This document shows positions 51,405-60,239 of a DNA stretch of 64,000 bases, piece after piece. The stretch's first letter is position 1, and the number at the start of each line of letters is the position of its first letter. The position numbers and the translations under genes were made by a program. This DNA comes from Nitrospira sp. GTDB lineage: Bacteria > Nitrospirota > Nitrospiria > Nitrospirales > Nitrospiraceae. The notes under the pieces are model-generated. The model saw only the letters and a program-made list of their open reading frames with translations, was not told the origin of the DNA and did no database searches. The DNA lies in contig CP126122.1 in NCBI GenBank assembly GCA_030123565.1, positions 558,001-622,000 of the forward strand. Direction: 5' to 3'.

Positions 51405-52257
51405 TCTCGTCGTCATCAGCGGTCTTTCCGGATCCGGAAAGAGCCACGCGTTGAAGGCCTTCGAAGACGCGGGCTATTTCTGTGTCGACAATCTTCCTCC
51501 GGCCCTCCTTCCGACCTTTGTCGAACTATGTCACCAACAAGGGGGCGAGATTAAGAATGTCGCCCTGGGGATCGATATTCGCGAACGGGTCTTTTTCGGA
51601 GATTTGGCGAAGGTCTTGGGTGAATTGAAGACCCAGGGCCATGCTCTTCAACTCGTGTTCTTGGAGGCGCGGGAAGAAGTACTGGTCCGCCGGTTCTCAG
51701 AAAGCCGCCGCCCGCACCCGCTGTTGCCTCATATGCCGGTATTGGAGGGGGTTCGGTTCGAGCGGGAGCGTCTGAGCGACCTGCGGAAGCATGCCGATCG
51801 AGTCATCGATACGTCCGACATCACCGTGCATGAGTTGCGCGATCTGTTGATCAGACAATTCCGTCAGGATACCGCCGTTCGCCGCATGACCATCTCGCTG
51901 GTCACGTTCGGATACAAGTTCGGCGTTCCTTATGATATCGACCTGCTCTTCGATGTCCGGTTCATCCGCAATCCGTTCTTTGTGCCGGACTTGAAAGCCT
52001 TGACCGGCGAGGATGCCAGGGTCCAGCAGTATGTATTCGCCGACCCGGCTGCCGGCCAGTTCCTGGAACAGCTGCAGGGGTTGTTTGCCTTTCTGATCCC
52101 GTTGTTCGAACGGGATCAGCGTAGTTATCTGAGTATCGGTATCGGCTGTACCGGGGGGCGCCATCGGTCTGTGACGATCGCGTTGCGCCTCCGGGAGCGA
52201 TTCGCGGCCCTCGGGTACGAAGTGTCCGTGACCCACCGAGATCTTCACAAGCCCTAG
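51391..52257 (+). CDS. rapZ: RNase adapter protein RapZ / nucleotide-binding YvcJ family
   Basis: 288 residues. Walker A GLSGSGKSHALKAFEDAG, then YFCVDNLPPALLPTFVEL and DIRERVFF; the C-terminal domain carries GIGCTGGRHRSV, the RNA/phospho-ligand binding signature, near the end. In enterobacteria it controls GlmZ turnover and amino-sugar synthesis. ptsN, often between hpf and rapZ, is missing here. ATG 51391 lies inside hpf. Confidence 0.93.
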   Translation: MAALNLVVISGLSGSGKSHALKAFEDAGYFCVDNLPPALLPTFVELCHQQGGEIKNVALGIDIRERVFFGDLAKVLGELKTQGHALQLVFLEAREEVLVRRFSESRRPHPLLPHMPVLEGVRFERERLSDLRKHADRVIDTSDITVHELRDLLIRQFRQDTAVRRMTISLVTFGYKFGVPYDIDLLFDVRFIRNPFFVPDLKALTGEDARVQQYVFADPAAGQFLEQLQGLFAFLIPLFERDQRSYLSIGIGCTGGRHRSVTIALRLRERFAALGYEVSVTHRDLHKP

Positions 52258-52312
52258 TCTACGCGAACCTTTTCGCCGTTTCTCCCGCGCTCACCTCCGC
52301 CGGTCCGTTTCC

Positions 52313-52340
52313 TTGACAGGTGGACTATACCAACTATACT
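52313..52340 (+). promoter_or_regulatory. Sigma70 promoter ahead of the pil operon
   Basis: TTGACA (52313-52318), 16-base spacer, TATACT (52335-52340). Eleven of twelve box positions match consensus. It would start transcription about 45 bases before the small DNA-binding protein gene and drive pilMNOPQ as well. Confidence 0.7.
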
Positions 52341-52391
52341 TAATTTTGTGTGTTCAAATGGTGCGATGAACGGCGGCGTTTGAGGCGGTGC

Positions 52392-52604
52392 GTGAAGAAA
52401 GCAAACGATGGTTCTCGAAAGAAACTGTTTAAGACCAACGAGGTCTGCGAGATGTTCGATATCTCGCGCGCCACGTTGTTTCGCTGGGAGCGGGAAGGGT
52501 TGATTACCGGGCCGCCGCGAGATTGGCGGAACTGGCGTCTCTATACCGCCGAGAATGTCGAACAGATCAGGCAGGTGATGCAGGGTCGAAAAGAGGTCGC
52601 GTAG
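52392..52604 (+). CDS. Small MerR-like helix-turn-helix DNA-binding protein
   Basis: 70 residues from GTG 52392 (GAGGCG upstream); a longer form from GTG 52350 is possible. LFKTNEVCEMFDISRATLFRWEREGLI is a MerR-type helix-turn-helix followed by a WRNWRLYTAENVEQI wing. It lacks the effector-binding and dimerisation helices of full MerR regulators, resembling excisionase-sized proteins. Only 7 bases separate it from pilM, so it is probably co-transcribed and may autoregulate the pilus operon. Confidence 0.75.
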   Translation: MKKANDGSRKKLFKTNEVCEMFDISRATLFRWEREGLITGPPRDWRNWRLYTAENVEQIRQVMQGRKEVA

Positions 52605-52611
52605 AGAGGGT

Positions 52612-53715
52612 ATGAGCATGCTGGCTTCACTGAAACATCTCGCTGATCTGGATTTCTTCTCGATGTTCTCGCCGCAACGACAACTGTTGGGGCTCGACAT
52701 CGGGTCAAGCAGCATCAAGCTCGTTCAGATCAAGGAACATCGTGGGCGTCATACGTTGCAGAAGTTCGGGGTGAAAGAACTGGAGCCGGAGGTCATCGTC
52801 GACGGTACCGTGATGGACGAAGGGCGAGTCGTGTCGGCCATCAAGGAGTTGCTGGCCGAACACCACATCAAGCTGAAGCAGGTCGCCATTTCCATTTCCG
52901 GTCATGCCGTCATCATCAAGAAGATCAGCTTGCCGCCGATGCCTGATGAGGAGCTTGACGGGCAGGTGAAACTCGCGGCGGAGCAATACATTCCCTTCGA
53001 CATCAATGAAGTGAATCTCGATTTTCATGTGCTGCCGCCGTCGGAGAATGCGGAGGAGCAGGGCGAGATGTCGATCGTGCTGGTTGCGGCGAAGAAGGAC
53101 AAAATCAACGAACTGACCGAGTTGGTGAAAGCGGCCGGCCTGACTCCGGTGGTGATGGATGTCGATGCCTTTGCCATCGAGAACATGTACGGCGTGACGA
53201 ATCCTGCCTCGCAAGACGATACGACGACATTGGTGAACATCGGCGCCAGCGTCATGAATGTGAACATCGTGAGGGGAGGAGTGTCGCTCTTTACCCGTGA
53301 TATTCCGTTGGGCGGCAATCGATATTCCGAAGCCGTGCAGCGCGAGATGGGAGTTTCCTTCGAAGAAGCGGAACAATTGAAAAAAAGCGACCGTGACGAC
53401 GACCAGTCGCTCGCGGCGGTGATGGAGAGCGTCAATGCCGAGGTGGCGTCGGAGATCGCGCGCACGATCGATTACTTCAAGACGACGTCTTCGGACGGCG
53501 ACATCACGCGTGTGTTGTTGTGCGGCGGGGGAGCCAAGGTCAAGGGATTGGCCCAGCAACTGCACGATCGAATGCACGTGGAGGTAGAGATCGCGAATCC
53601 CTTCAGTGAGATCGACACGTCGATGTGCAATGTCGATCCCGATCGGCTGGCCGAGATGGGGCCGCTGGCGGCGGTAGGGGTGGGGCTCGCACTTCGGACG
53701 GTGGGGGACCGATGA
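52612..53715 (+). CDS. pilM: Type IV pilus assembly protein PilM
   Basis: 367 residues, actin-like ATPase of the inner-membrane alignment complex. GLDIGSSSIKLVQIKEHRG is the phosphate-1 loop, HVLPPSENAEEQGEMSIVLVAAKK and TLVNIGASVMNVNIVRGG the later nucleotide-binding strands, and LLCGGGAKVKGLAQQL the adenosine motif. It binds the cytoplasmic N-terminus of PilN, whose INLLA motif is encoded immediately downstream with an ATGA overlap. Confidence 0.95.
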   Translation: MSMLASLKHLADLDFFSMFSPQRQLLGLDIGSSSIKLVQIKEHRGRHTLQKFGVKELEPEVIVDGTVMDEGRVVSAIKELLAEHHIKLKQVAISISGHAVIIKKISLPPMPDEELDGQVKLAAEQYIPFDINEVNLDFHVLPPSENAEEQGEMSIVLVAAKKDKINELTELVKAAGLTPVVMDVDAFAIENMYGVTNPASQDDTTTLVNIGASVMNVNIVRGGVSLFTRDIPLGGNRYSEAVQREMGVSFEEAEQLKKSDRDDDQSLAAVMESVNAEVASEIARTIDYFKTTSSDGDITRVLLCGGGAKVKGLAQQLHDRMHVEVEIANPFSEIDTSMCNVDPDRLAEMGPLAAVGVGLALRTVGDR

Positions 53716-54266
53716 TTAAAATCAACTTACTCGCAACCGGACCCAAGGCAAGAAAGGCCAAACCGCAGTGGGACGTGCGCGCCGAAGCCTTGCTCGGCGT
53801 CGGTGTGCTGGCGATCACGCTGACGGGATGTTGGTTTTATGCGTCCTCGCTCGATGATGAGATCCAGGCCAAACAGAATGAAAAGCAGAGTAAGGACAAA
53901 CAAGTCGCGCAGCTCAAGGAACAGGTGAAGGCGGTTCAAGATTTCGAGCAGAAGAAAAAGCAGCTGGAGGATAAAAATCGCATCATCGATCAGTTGGAAA
54001 AGAGTCGAACCGGCCCGGTCAAGGTGCTGGACCACGTCAGCCAGAGCCTCAATCCGCTCAAGGTCTGGCTGGTGCGGATGAATCTCAAAGGCAACAACGT
54101 CGAACTCGAAGGACGGGCCATGTCGAACGACGACGTGGTCGAGTTCGTGAACAACCTTCGCAGGACGGATCAGTTTGGGACCATCAAGCTGATGGAGAGC
54201 CGAGCCGGGCAGGACAACAAGCTGAATACGTACCAGTTCAAACTTGATCTGTCGATGAAAGGCTAA
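53712..54266 (+). CDS. pilN: Type IV pilus assembly protein PilN
   Basis: 184 residues. Cytoplasmic IKINLLATGPKARK (PilM-binding INLL motif), one membrane span (about 25-45), a coiled coil (DDEIQAKQNEKQSKDKQVAQLKEQVKAVQDF in parts) and a periplasmic ferredoxin-like domain. The ATG at 53712 lies in the pilM stop. Confidence 0.92.
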   Translation: MIKINLLATGPKARKAKPQWDVRAEALLGVGVLAITLTGCWFYASSLDDEIQAKQNEKQSKDKQVAQLKEQVKAVQDFEQKKKQLEDKNRIIDQLEKSRTGPVKVLDHVSQSLNPLKVWLVRMNLKGNNVELEGRAMSNDDVVEFVNNLRRTDQFGTIKLMESRAGQDNKLNTYQFKLDLSMKG

Positions 54267-54267
54267 C

Positions 54268-54891
54268 ATGAGTTTGAATGCGATCAGCCTCGAAAGCCTC
54301 CGCAGTATTCCGACGGGCCAGAAAGTTGCGTTGCTGGGATTGCTCGTGGCGGCGATTCTGGTCGGGTTCTACTTCTATGTGGTCGATCCCAAGACGGCGG
54401 AGTTGGAGACGGTCCAGGGGCAAGTGGCCCAGCTGGATACGGAAATTCAGAACCTCACGATCAAGGTGAAGCATCTGGACGAACTCATGGCGGCAGCCAA
54501 ACAACTGGAAATCGAGTTGGCCGCCAAGAAAGAGCGCCTCCCGCCGGAAGAGGAAGCGGTCATGCTGCTCAAGCAAGTGTCGGATTTGGGGCTTCGGCTG
54601 GGGTTGGACGTCCGGCTCTGGAAGCCCGGTGTCCAGTCGGAGGATCCGTCGAAGTTGTTCATACGGATGCCCGTCAACGTGGAAGTCGCCGGCGGATACC
54701 ATACGGCCGCGATCTTTTTCGATCGGATCAGCAAGTTGTCCCGTATCGTCACCGTTCAAGACGTGCGGATCGGTACACCGCATGTCGATCAAGGACGGGT
54801 CGTGACGCAAACGGTTTTCGATTTGGTGGCCTACGCGGCTCCGCAGGAAAAGCCGGTCGTCACATCTGCGCCGGCGGCAAAGCCGAAGTGA
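54268..54891 (+). CDS. pilO: Type IV pilus assembly protein PilO
   Basis: 207 residues. N-terminal span (about 18-37, VALLGLLVAAILVGFYFYVV), a coiled coil with LETVQGQVAQLDTEIQNL, and a periplasmic domain containing LLKQVSDLGLRLGLDV and VEVAGGYHTAAIFFDRISKLSRIVTV, the PilO pattern. It pairs with PilN. It starts one base after the pilN stop. Confidence 0.92.
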   Translation: MSLNAISLESLRSIPTGQKVALLGLLVAAILVGFYFYVVDPKTAELETVQGQVAQLDTEIQNLTIKVKHLDELMAAAKQLEIELAAKKERLPPEEEAVMLLKQVSDLGLRLGLDVRLWKPGVQSEDPSKLFIRMPVNVEVAGGYHTAAIFFDRISKLSRIVTVQDVRIGTPHVDQGRVVTQTVFDLVAYAAPQEKPVVTSAPAAKPK

Positions 54892-54908
54892 GGAATGGGG
54901 CCACACTC

Positions 54909-55550
54909 ATGTCCAACGCAAGGGGACGTACCGTGAAGATACGAGCATGGCACAGCGGATGGGCGGCGAAATCTGTGAGCATCGGAGCGGTGGTTCTGGC
55001 GGTCGGAGCTGTTGCGCCGTCCGTCGAGTCGAAATATTTGCCCCATCTGCGGCAAGTGTCATCCATGCGTCCTGCGGATGCCATTAAGGTGCAGCCCTTG
55101 CCCGATGGACAACGGCGGGCGCCGGCCGTCGAATCGCAGGCTCCGCCCGTAGGAGCCGCGCCGTCACAGTCTGGCGATTCGTTGTCACCTGAATTTTCCG
55201 GCACTTCGTACGATCCATCTGGCCGCCGGGATCCCTTCCTGCCGATGTACCAACCAGGTCAACAGCTCGAGTTGGATTCCAGTCTCCCCCCGTTGCAGCG
55301 CGTAGGTCTCACGGAACTCAGCCTGATCGGGGTGGTCTGGGGGAACTATGGGTACACGGCCATGGTCCAAACGCCGGACGGCAAAGGGTACAGCATTCGA
55401 CGGGGAACAAGGATCGGGCCCAACAATGGTGTGGTCAGTTCAATCACCGAACGAGGCATCATCGTTCAAGAACGGTTCACGGATGTGTACGGGAACAAAC
55501 AGGAGCGGGAATACGTCAAGCTCCTGCACCCGAAAGAGGGTACAGAATGA
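54909..55550 (+). CDS. pilP: Type IV pilus assembly protein PilP
   Basis: 213 residues from the ATG at 54909; a GTG at 54888 overlapping the pilO stop would add seven. After a hydrophobic N-terminal segment and a Pro/Ala-rich linker comes the PilP domain: DPSGRRDPFLPM, LTELSLIGVVWGNYGYTAMVQTPDGKGYSIRRGTRIG (in parts), VKLLHPKE. There is no clear lipobox cysteine, unlike classical PilP lipoproteins. It links PilNO to the secretin. Confidence 0.88.
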   Translation: MSNARGRTVKIRAWHSGWAAKSVSIGAVVLAVGAVAPSVESKYLPHLRQVSSMRPADAIKVQPLPDGQRRAPAVESQAPPVGAAPSQSGDSLSPEFSGTSYDPSGRRDPFLPMYQPGQQLELDSSLPPLQRVGLTELSLIGVVWGNYGYTAMVQTPDGKGYSIRRGTRIGPNNGVVSSITERGIIVQERFTDVYGNKQEREYVKLLHPKEGTE

Positions 55551-57538
55551 AACAGACACAGGTTGGTGTTCACCCGCTGTTGAGTGTGACTGTGATGGCC
55601 GGATTGTTGGGACTTGCCGGATATGCGCAGGCCGTCGAGTCCGGAGAACCGTCGGGTTTAGCCGGATTCACCCGGGCCGCCGAACAAGGTGCCGCGATTC
55701 CATCTGAGAACGCGGCTGGCGACACTGCGCCTGCGGCGTTGGCCGGTTCTGCGGCGACGGTGTTGACGAAGGTCGAAGCTCAACCGGAAGGGAATCGGAT
55801 GGTGCTGGTCCTGACGGGCAACGGTCGGTTCGCCCATACGGTGAAGCTGATCGGGGATCGTCGGATGGTCCTCGACCTGCCGCACATTCACTCGGACGGA
55901 CACCCATCGCACTTGGCGGTCGGCCACCCCCTGCTGACGAGAGTTCGGTTCGGTTACCACCCTAATAAAGTTCGTTTGGTTCTGGATTTGGCCCAGGCGG
56001 TCGAGCACGGCATCGATTCGAGCGACGGTCGTCTGGTCCTCACGCTGGAACCGAAGCCGATTGTCGTAATGAATGAAGCGAAGACAGTGACCGTTATTCC
56101 CGCATTGTCATCAGAGCCAACGGCGGAGAACGGGTTGTCGCCGGCAGGGGGACACCCTGCAGCTCGTCCCATGCTGGTCGCACACAAGTCGCCCAAGGCG
56201 CTGTTCCATGTTCAGCCAATCCAGCTGACCACCGAGTCGTTTCAGAAAGATGAGAAAAAGCCGGAGAATGAAGTGGTGAACGGCCCGTCGCGTTTTGTCG
56301 GACGACGTATCTCACTCGACTTCCAGCAAGCCGATATCAGCAACGTACTGCGGTTGATCGCGGAAGTCAGCGGGTTCAACATCGTGGTGGGCGAGGGAGT
56401 CAAAAACAAAGTCACCATGAAGTTGGCGAATGTGCCGTGGGATCAAGCGCTCGACATGCTCTTGAAGATGAATGCCCTCGGCATGATCAGGCAAGGCAAC
56501 ATCGTGTGGGTCGACACCCTGCAGAATATCGCCAAACAGCAGGATGAAGAGGCCCGCGCCAAGGATTCACGATCCAAGGCCGAACCGATCGTCACGCGCG
56601 TCTTCTATATCCGCAATATCAACGCCCAGGAAGTCCAGACGTCGCTGCGGCAAAATTTGAGTCCGCGTGGAACCATGACGATCAGCCAGGCGAGCAATGC
56701 CCTCATCATCAGCGATACGGAAACCAAACTGGAAGTCTTCAGGCAATTGCTCGACGGCGTGGACCTCGAGGTGCCGCAGGTGCAGATCGAGGCGAGAATC
56801 GTCCAGGCGGATACGACCTATACACGTTCACTTGGTGTGCAGTGGGGTATTCAGAACGTCAACCAATTGGGCGGGGCGGGCGGAACGTCCGCGTTCAAGA
56901 CAGGGACGACGGGATCGTTCGGCGCGCAGGTATCGGACTTCCTGATCAACCTGCCGGCCAACCCCGGATTGCCGTCCGTGCCCGGTGCCGGATTTTCGAT
57001 CGGAAAAACCGACGGTGCGATGTTGGATGTGCGGTTGTCGGCCGGTGAATTGCTCGGGTTGACCAAGGTCATTGCAGCGCCCAAGATCACGACCTTGGAT
57101 AAACGGGATGCCAAGATCGCGCAAGGTGAGTCCATTCCCTTTCAGACCACATCCTTGCAGGGGACCCAGACCACGTTCGTGGATGCGAATCTGGAGTTGA
57201 ACGTGACCCCGCAGATCACGTCGCGCGACCCGAAAGAGATCGGCAAACAGATTCTCATGAAAGTGCGGGCCACCAGGAATGCGGTCGGTGCGCGGAGCAA
57301 CCCGGCCGGTCCGAGCATCGATCGTCGGGAGGCCACAACGCAGGTGCTGGTACGTGACGGGGAAACCATGGTGATCGGCGGCGTCTTCGTCGACTCCCAA
57401 TCGAACAACGTGGCGGGAATTCCCTATCTCTCGCGCGTCCCGGTCTTGGGGTGGTTGTTCAAGAACAAGACGGAGAACGTCTCCAAACAGGAATTGTTGA
57501 TCTTCCTGACGCCGACGATCGTCCGTTCCACAACTTGA
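55547..57538 (+). CDS. pilQ: Type IV pilus secretin PilQ
   Basis: 663 residues, outer-membrane pore. Signal peptide at the start; AMIN domain about 70-165 (VEAQPEGNRMVLVLTGNG, RMVLDLPHIHSD); secretin/TonB short N-domain about 250-320 (ISLDFQQADISNVLRLIAEVSGFNIVV); N1 domain with YIRNINAQEVQTSLRQNLS; the secretin beta-barrel near the end with VPQVQIEARIVQADT, AAPKITTLDKRDAKIAQGESIPFQT and VPVLGWLFKNKTE. ATGA overlap with pilP. Last gene of pilMNOPQ. Confidence 0.96.
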   Translation: MKQTQVGVHPLLSVTVMAGLLGLAGYAQAVESGEPSGLAGFTRAAEQGAAIPSENAAGDTAPAALAGSAATVLTKVEAQPEGNRMVLVLTGNGRFAHTVKLIGDRRMVLDLPHIHSDGHPSHLAVGHPLLTRVRFGYHPNKVRLVLDLAQAVEHGIDSSDGRLVLTLEPKPIVVMNEAKTVTVIPALSSEPTAENGLSPAGGHPAARPMLVAHKSPKALFHVQPIQLTTESFQKDEKKPENEVVNGPSRFVGRRISLDFQQADISNVLRLIAEVSGFNIVVGEGVKNKVTMKLANVPWDQALDMLLKMNALGMIRQGNIVWVDTLQNIAKQQDEEARAKDSRSKAEPIVTRVFYIRNINAQEVQTSLRQNLSPRGTMTISQASNALIISDTETKLEVFRQLLDGVDLEVPQVQIEARIVQADTTYTRSLGVQWGIQNVNQLGGAGGTSAFKTGTTGSFGAQVSDFLINLPANPGLPSVPGAGFSIGKTDGAMLDVRLSAGELLGLTKVIAAPKITTLDKRDAKIAQGESIPFQTTSLQGTQTTFVDANLELNVTPQITSRDPKEIGKQILMKVRATRNAVGARSNPAGPSIDRREATTQVLVRDGETMVIGGVFVDSQSNNVAGIPYLSRVPVLGWLFKNKTENVSKQELLIFLTPTIVRSTT

Positions 57539-57563
57539 CAGGCCCCATAGGACAGGCTAATAA

Positions 57564-57604
57564 TCGCCCCCATTGACGATGGTACGGTATCTCAATGGGG
57601 GCGA
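57564..57604 (+). terminator. Long inverted repeat behind pilQ
   Basis: Perfect 13-bp arms TCGCCCCCATTGA (57564-57576) and TCAATGGGGGCGA (57592-57604) around a 15-base loop, 25 bases after the pilQ stop. The following bases are not a T-run, so it may end the pil transcript with help or be a protein-binding site. The rest of the 267-base gap before aroB shows nothing else clear. Confidence 0.5.
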
Positions 57605-57805
57605 ATCCCACGTTTCTCCTTGCCGTTTTCGAAGGCGTCCCTTCCGGGCTTCTTCTCACAGCACAGAGGGTGAATGGCGATCCGGCCTGCCGCTCAGACT
57701 TGAGCCCGTATCATCGGCGAGGTCCTCTCACATGCGCTCCGTGAATCGCTCCCATGCCTCCTGGGGAGAGAGGGTTGCCCAGACCGGCCCTCAGCTTCGT
57801 TCCCT

Positions 57806-58963
57806 ATGACAGCCCCTCCGATCGCCGTGACGCAACAGACCATTCATGTCGAACTCGGGACACGGAGCTACGCCATCGTCATCCGGCGCGATCTGCTGGA
57901 TGATCTCGGTGAAGAACTGATGCGGCTTCGCTGTACCGGCAAGGTGGGGGTGGTCACCGATCGGAATCTCGCCAAACACTATCTGAACCGGGTGAGGCGT
58001 GTGGTGAAGGCGGCCGGTTATACGGTCGTCCCGATCGTCCTTTCCCCCGGAGAGCGAACGAAAACCCTCCGATCCATTTCGACCATCATGGATGCGCTGG
58101 TCGACGCCAGGTTCGAGCGCACGTCGACGTTGCTGGCCCTGGGCGGCGGCGTCATCGGTGATGTGACGGGGTTTGCAGCGGCCATCTACCAACGCGGCAT
58201 TCCCTTCGTGCAGGTCCCGACCAGTCTGGTGGCGCAGGTCGATTCCAGCGTCGGCGGGAAAACGGGGGTCGATCATCCGAAGGGAAAGAATCTGATCGGG
58301 GCGTTCAATCAACCGCGTGCCGTCCTGATCGATCCTGCGACGCTGGAGACCCTGCCGCCGCGTGAATGGGTGGCGGGGCTGGCGGAGGTCATCAAGTACG
58401 GGGTCATCGCAGACGAGACCTTCTTCGAATATTTGGAGCGGAACATCGCTTTCCTCTTGAAGCTGGAAGAAGAGCCGGTCGCCCACATCGTGAAGCGGTC
58501 CTGTGAAATCAAGGCGCAGGTCGTGTCCGAGGATGAACGCGAAGCGGACCGGCGTCGGATTTTGAATTTCGGCCATACCATCGGCCATGCCCTTGAATCC
58601 CTGGGGGGCTATCGCGGATTGATTCACGGTGAGGCGGTGGCGATCGGGATGGTGTGTGAGGCGGATCTGGCGAGGCACCTTGGCTATTGCGACGACGAAA
58701 CGGTCGCCCGCTTGCGTGCCCTGGTCAAGGCGGCCGGCTTGCCCCATCGGTTGCCGCCCGTCACTTTCGGTGCGTTGTGGGGCGCCATGCAGCAGGATAA
58801 GAAGGTGGCGGCGGGTAGGATCTATTGTGTCTTACCGGAACGAATCGGAACTGTCAGGATCGTTCCCCTGGAGAAGGACGAAACCCGCGCCTGGTTGCAA
58901 GCGGTTCGGGTGCAGGAACGATCGGGCGGGAAGGCGACGACGCCCGCCGGGCGGGCAGAGTAG
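57806..58963 (+). CDS. aroB: 3-Dehydroquinate synthase
   Basis: 385 residues; second step of the shikimate pathway, NAD- and metal-dependent. SPGERTKTLRSISTIMDAL, ALGGGVIGDVTGFAAAIYQRGI, the VPTSLVAQVDSSVGGKTGVDHPKGKNLIGAF stretch (in parts), metal-binding GHTIGHALES and HGEAVAIGM are all there. The last 20 residues are an Arg/Gly tail. No clear ribosome site before the ATG. It is followed by the ANTAR gene after 7 bases. Confidence 0.96.
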   Translation: MTAPPIAVTQQTIHVELGTRSYAIVIRRDLLDDLGEELMRLRCTGKVGVVTDRNLAKHYLNRVRRVVKAAGYTVVPIVLSPGERTKTLRSISTIMDALVDARFERTSTLLALGGGVIGDVTGFAAAIYQRGIPFVQVPTSLVAQVDSSVGGKTGVDHPKGKNLIGAFNQPRAVLIDPATLETLPPREWVAGLAEVIKYGVIADETFFEYLERNIAFLLKLEEEPVAHIVKRSCEIKAQVVSEDEREADRRRILNFGHTIGHALESLGGYRGLIHGEAVAIGMVCEADLARHLGYCDDETVARLRALVKAAGLPHRLPPVTFGALWGAMQQDKKVAAGRIYCVLPERIGTVRIVPLEKDETRAWLQAVRVQERSGGKATTPAGRAE

Positions 58964-58970
58964 GAGCGGC

Positions 58971-60230
58971 ATGGCGGCGAAGCGGACGGTGACCCAGTTG
59001 GAGCAGGCCTTGCGCGAGAAGATCCGTGAGGTCGATGTGCTGCACCGTATCAGCGAGTCGATCAGCAACACCCTCGATCTGGAGTCGGTGCTTCGGCATA
59101 TCGTCGATATGGTCGTGGAAGTGACCAAAGCCGACGCTTGCCTGCTGTACCTTCTCTCCGACGGCAGAGACGAACTCATTCTCCGGGCCTCGAAGAATCC
59201 TCATCCCAAGCTGATCGGGCGCATCACCATCGGGTTGGGAGAAGGGATCACCGGCTGGGTGGCGCGGGAGCGGACCCGCGTGGTGATTCCGAACAGCGCG
59301 AGCGATGATCCGCGGTTCAAGTTTTTTCATAACCTTCCGGAAGACCGTTATCAGGCCTTTGTCTCAGTGCCGATCACGACCAAACAGGAAGTCGTCGGAG
59401 TCATCAACGTGCAGCACAAGCGGCCGCGTCGATATCGCCCGGACGAACTGGCGCTCCTCTCGACAATCGCCACCCAGGTGGGTGGGGCCATCGAGAACGC
59501 CCGCCTCTACGATCAAATGACGCGCAAGGCCTTGCAACTCGATACGCTGTCTCAAGTGTCGGAAACCCTGTCGTCGAATCGATTGATCGAGGATGTATTG
59601 CAGTTGATCGTGACGATGACGGCGCAAATGATGGGTTCGAAGATTTGTTCCATTATCTTGTTGGACCAGGCGACGAGCGAACTACGTATCGCCGCCACGC
59701 AAAGTTTGAGCGAGCAGTATCGGCGCAAACCGAACGTGAAGGTCGGCCAGAGCATCAGCGGGCGGGCCGTTCAGGATCGCCGGCCGATCATCGTGCCGGA
59801 TGTCACCAAAGAGGGCAGCTATGTCTATCCGGACATGGCCGCGAAGGAAGGGTTGTGCTCCCTCCTGTGCGTGCCGATGCTGGTGCGGGAAAAAGCCATC
59901 GGGGTCATCAATACCTACACGTCCAAGCCGCACAGCTTCACGGCCGAAGAGGTGAAGCTGATGCAGGCGATCGCCAATCAGGCTGCGATCTCCATCGAAC
60001 ACACGACCCTGTTGGAAAAGTCGTTCGAAATGCAGGAAGCGTTGCAGGTTCGGAAGTTGCTGGACCGGGCCAAGGGCTACTTGATGAGGTCGAAGCGGTT
60101 GTCGGAAGAAGACGCGTTCAAGCTGATTCAACGGCAGAGCATGGACCTCCGCAAGTCCATGCGGGAAATCGCCGAAGCGATTCTCCTGGCTGGAGAAATC
60201 GAAGAGCGAGCCGACAAGGGAAAGGGCTGA
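58971..60230 (+). CDS. GAF-GAF-ANTAR RNA-binding antitermination regulator
   Basis: 419 residues. A short coiled coil (about 5-30) leads into GAF domain 1 (about 35-178, with GEGITGWVARERTRVVIP and FVSVPI), a linker helix, GAF domain 2 (about 200-347, GQSISGRAVQDRRPIIVPD and CVPMLVREKAIGVINTY) and an ANTAR domain (about 356-408: LLDRAKGYLMRSKRLSEEDAFKLIQ, then MREIAEAILLA). ANTAR proteins bind tandem hexaloop RNA hairpins and prevent transcription termination. Such a leader with terminator lies at 61355-61451, before the porin/urtA genes. TAGGAG precedes the ATG. What the GAF domains sense is not evident; no receiver domain is present. Confidence 0.92.
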   Translation: MAAKRTVTQLEQALREKIREVDVLHRISESISNTLDLESVLRHIVDMVVEVTKADACLLYLLSDGRDELILRASKNPHPKLIGRITIGLGEGITGWVARERTRVVIPNSASDDPRFKFFHNLPEDRYQAFVSVPITTKQEVVGVINVQHKRPRRYRPDELALLSTIATQVGGAIENARLYDQMTRKALQLDTLSQVSETLSSNRLIEDVLQLIVTMTAQMMGSKICSIILLDQATSELRIAATQSLSEQYRRKPNVKVGQSISGRAVQDRRPIIVPDVTKEGSYVYPDMAAKEGLCSLLCVPMLVREKAIGVINTYTSKPHSFTAEEVKLMQAIANQAAISIEHTTLLEKSFEMQEALQVRKLLDRAKGYLMRSKRLSEEDAFKLIQRQSMDLRKSMREIAEAILLAGEIEERADKGKG

Positions 60231-60239
60231 GCGTTCGTG

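Noticed and set aside
57573-57809. Small plus-strand frame between pilQ and aroB
   Set aside because: It runs through the inverted repeat, has no ribosome site and an Arg/Ser-rich composition typical of non-coding frames here.
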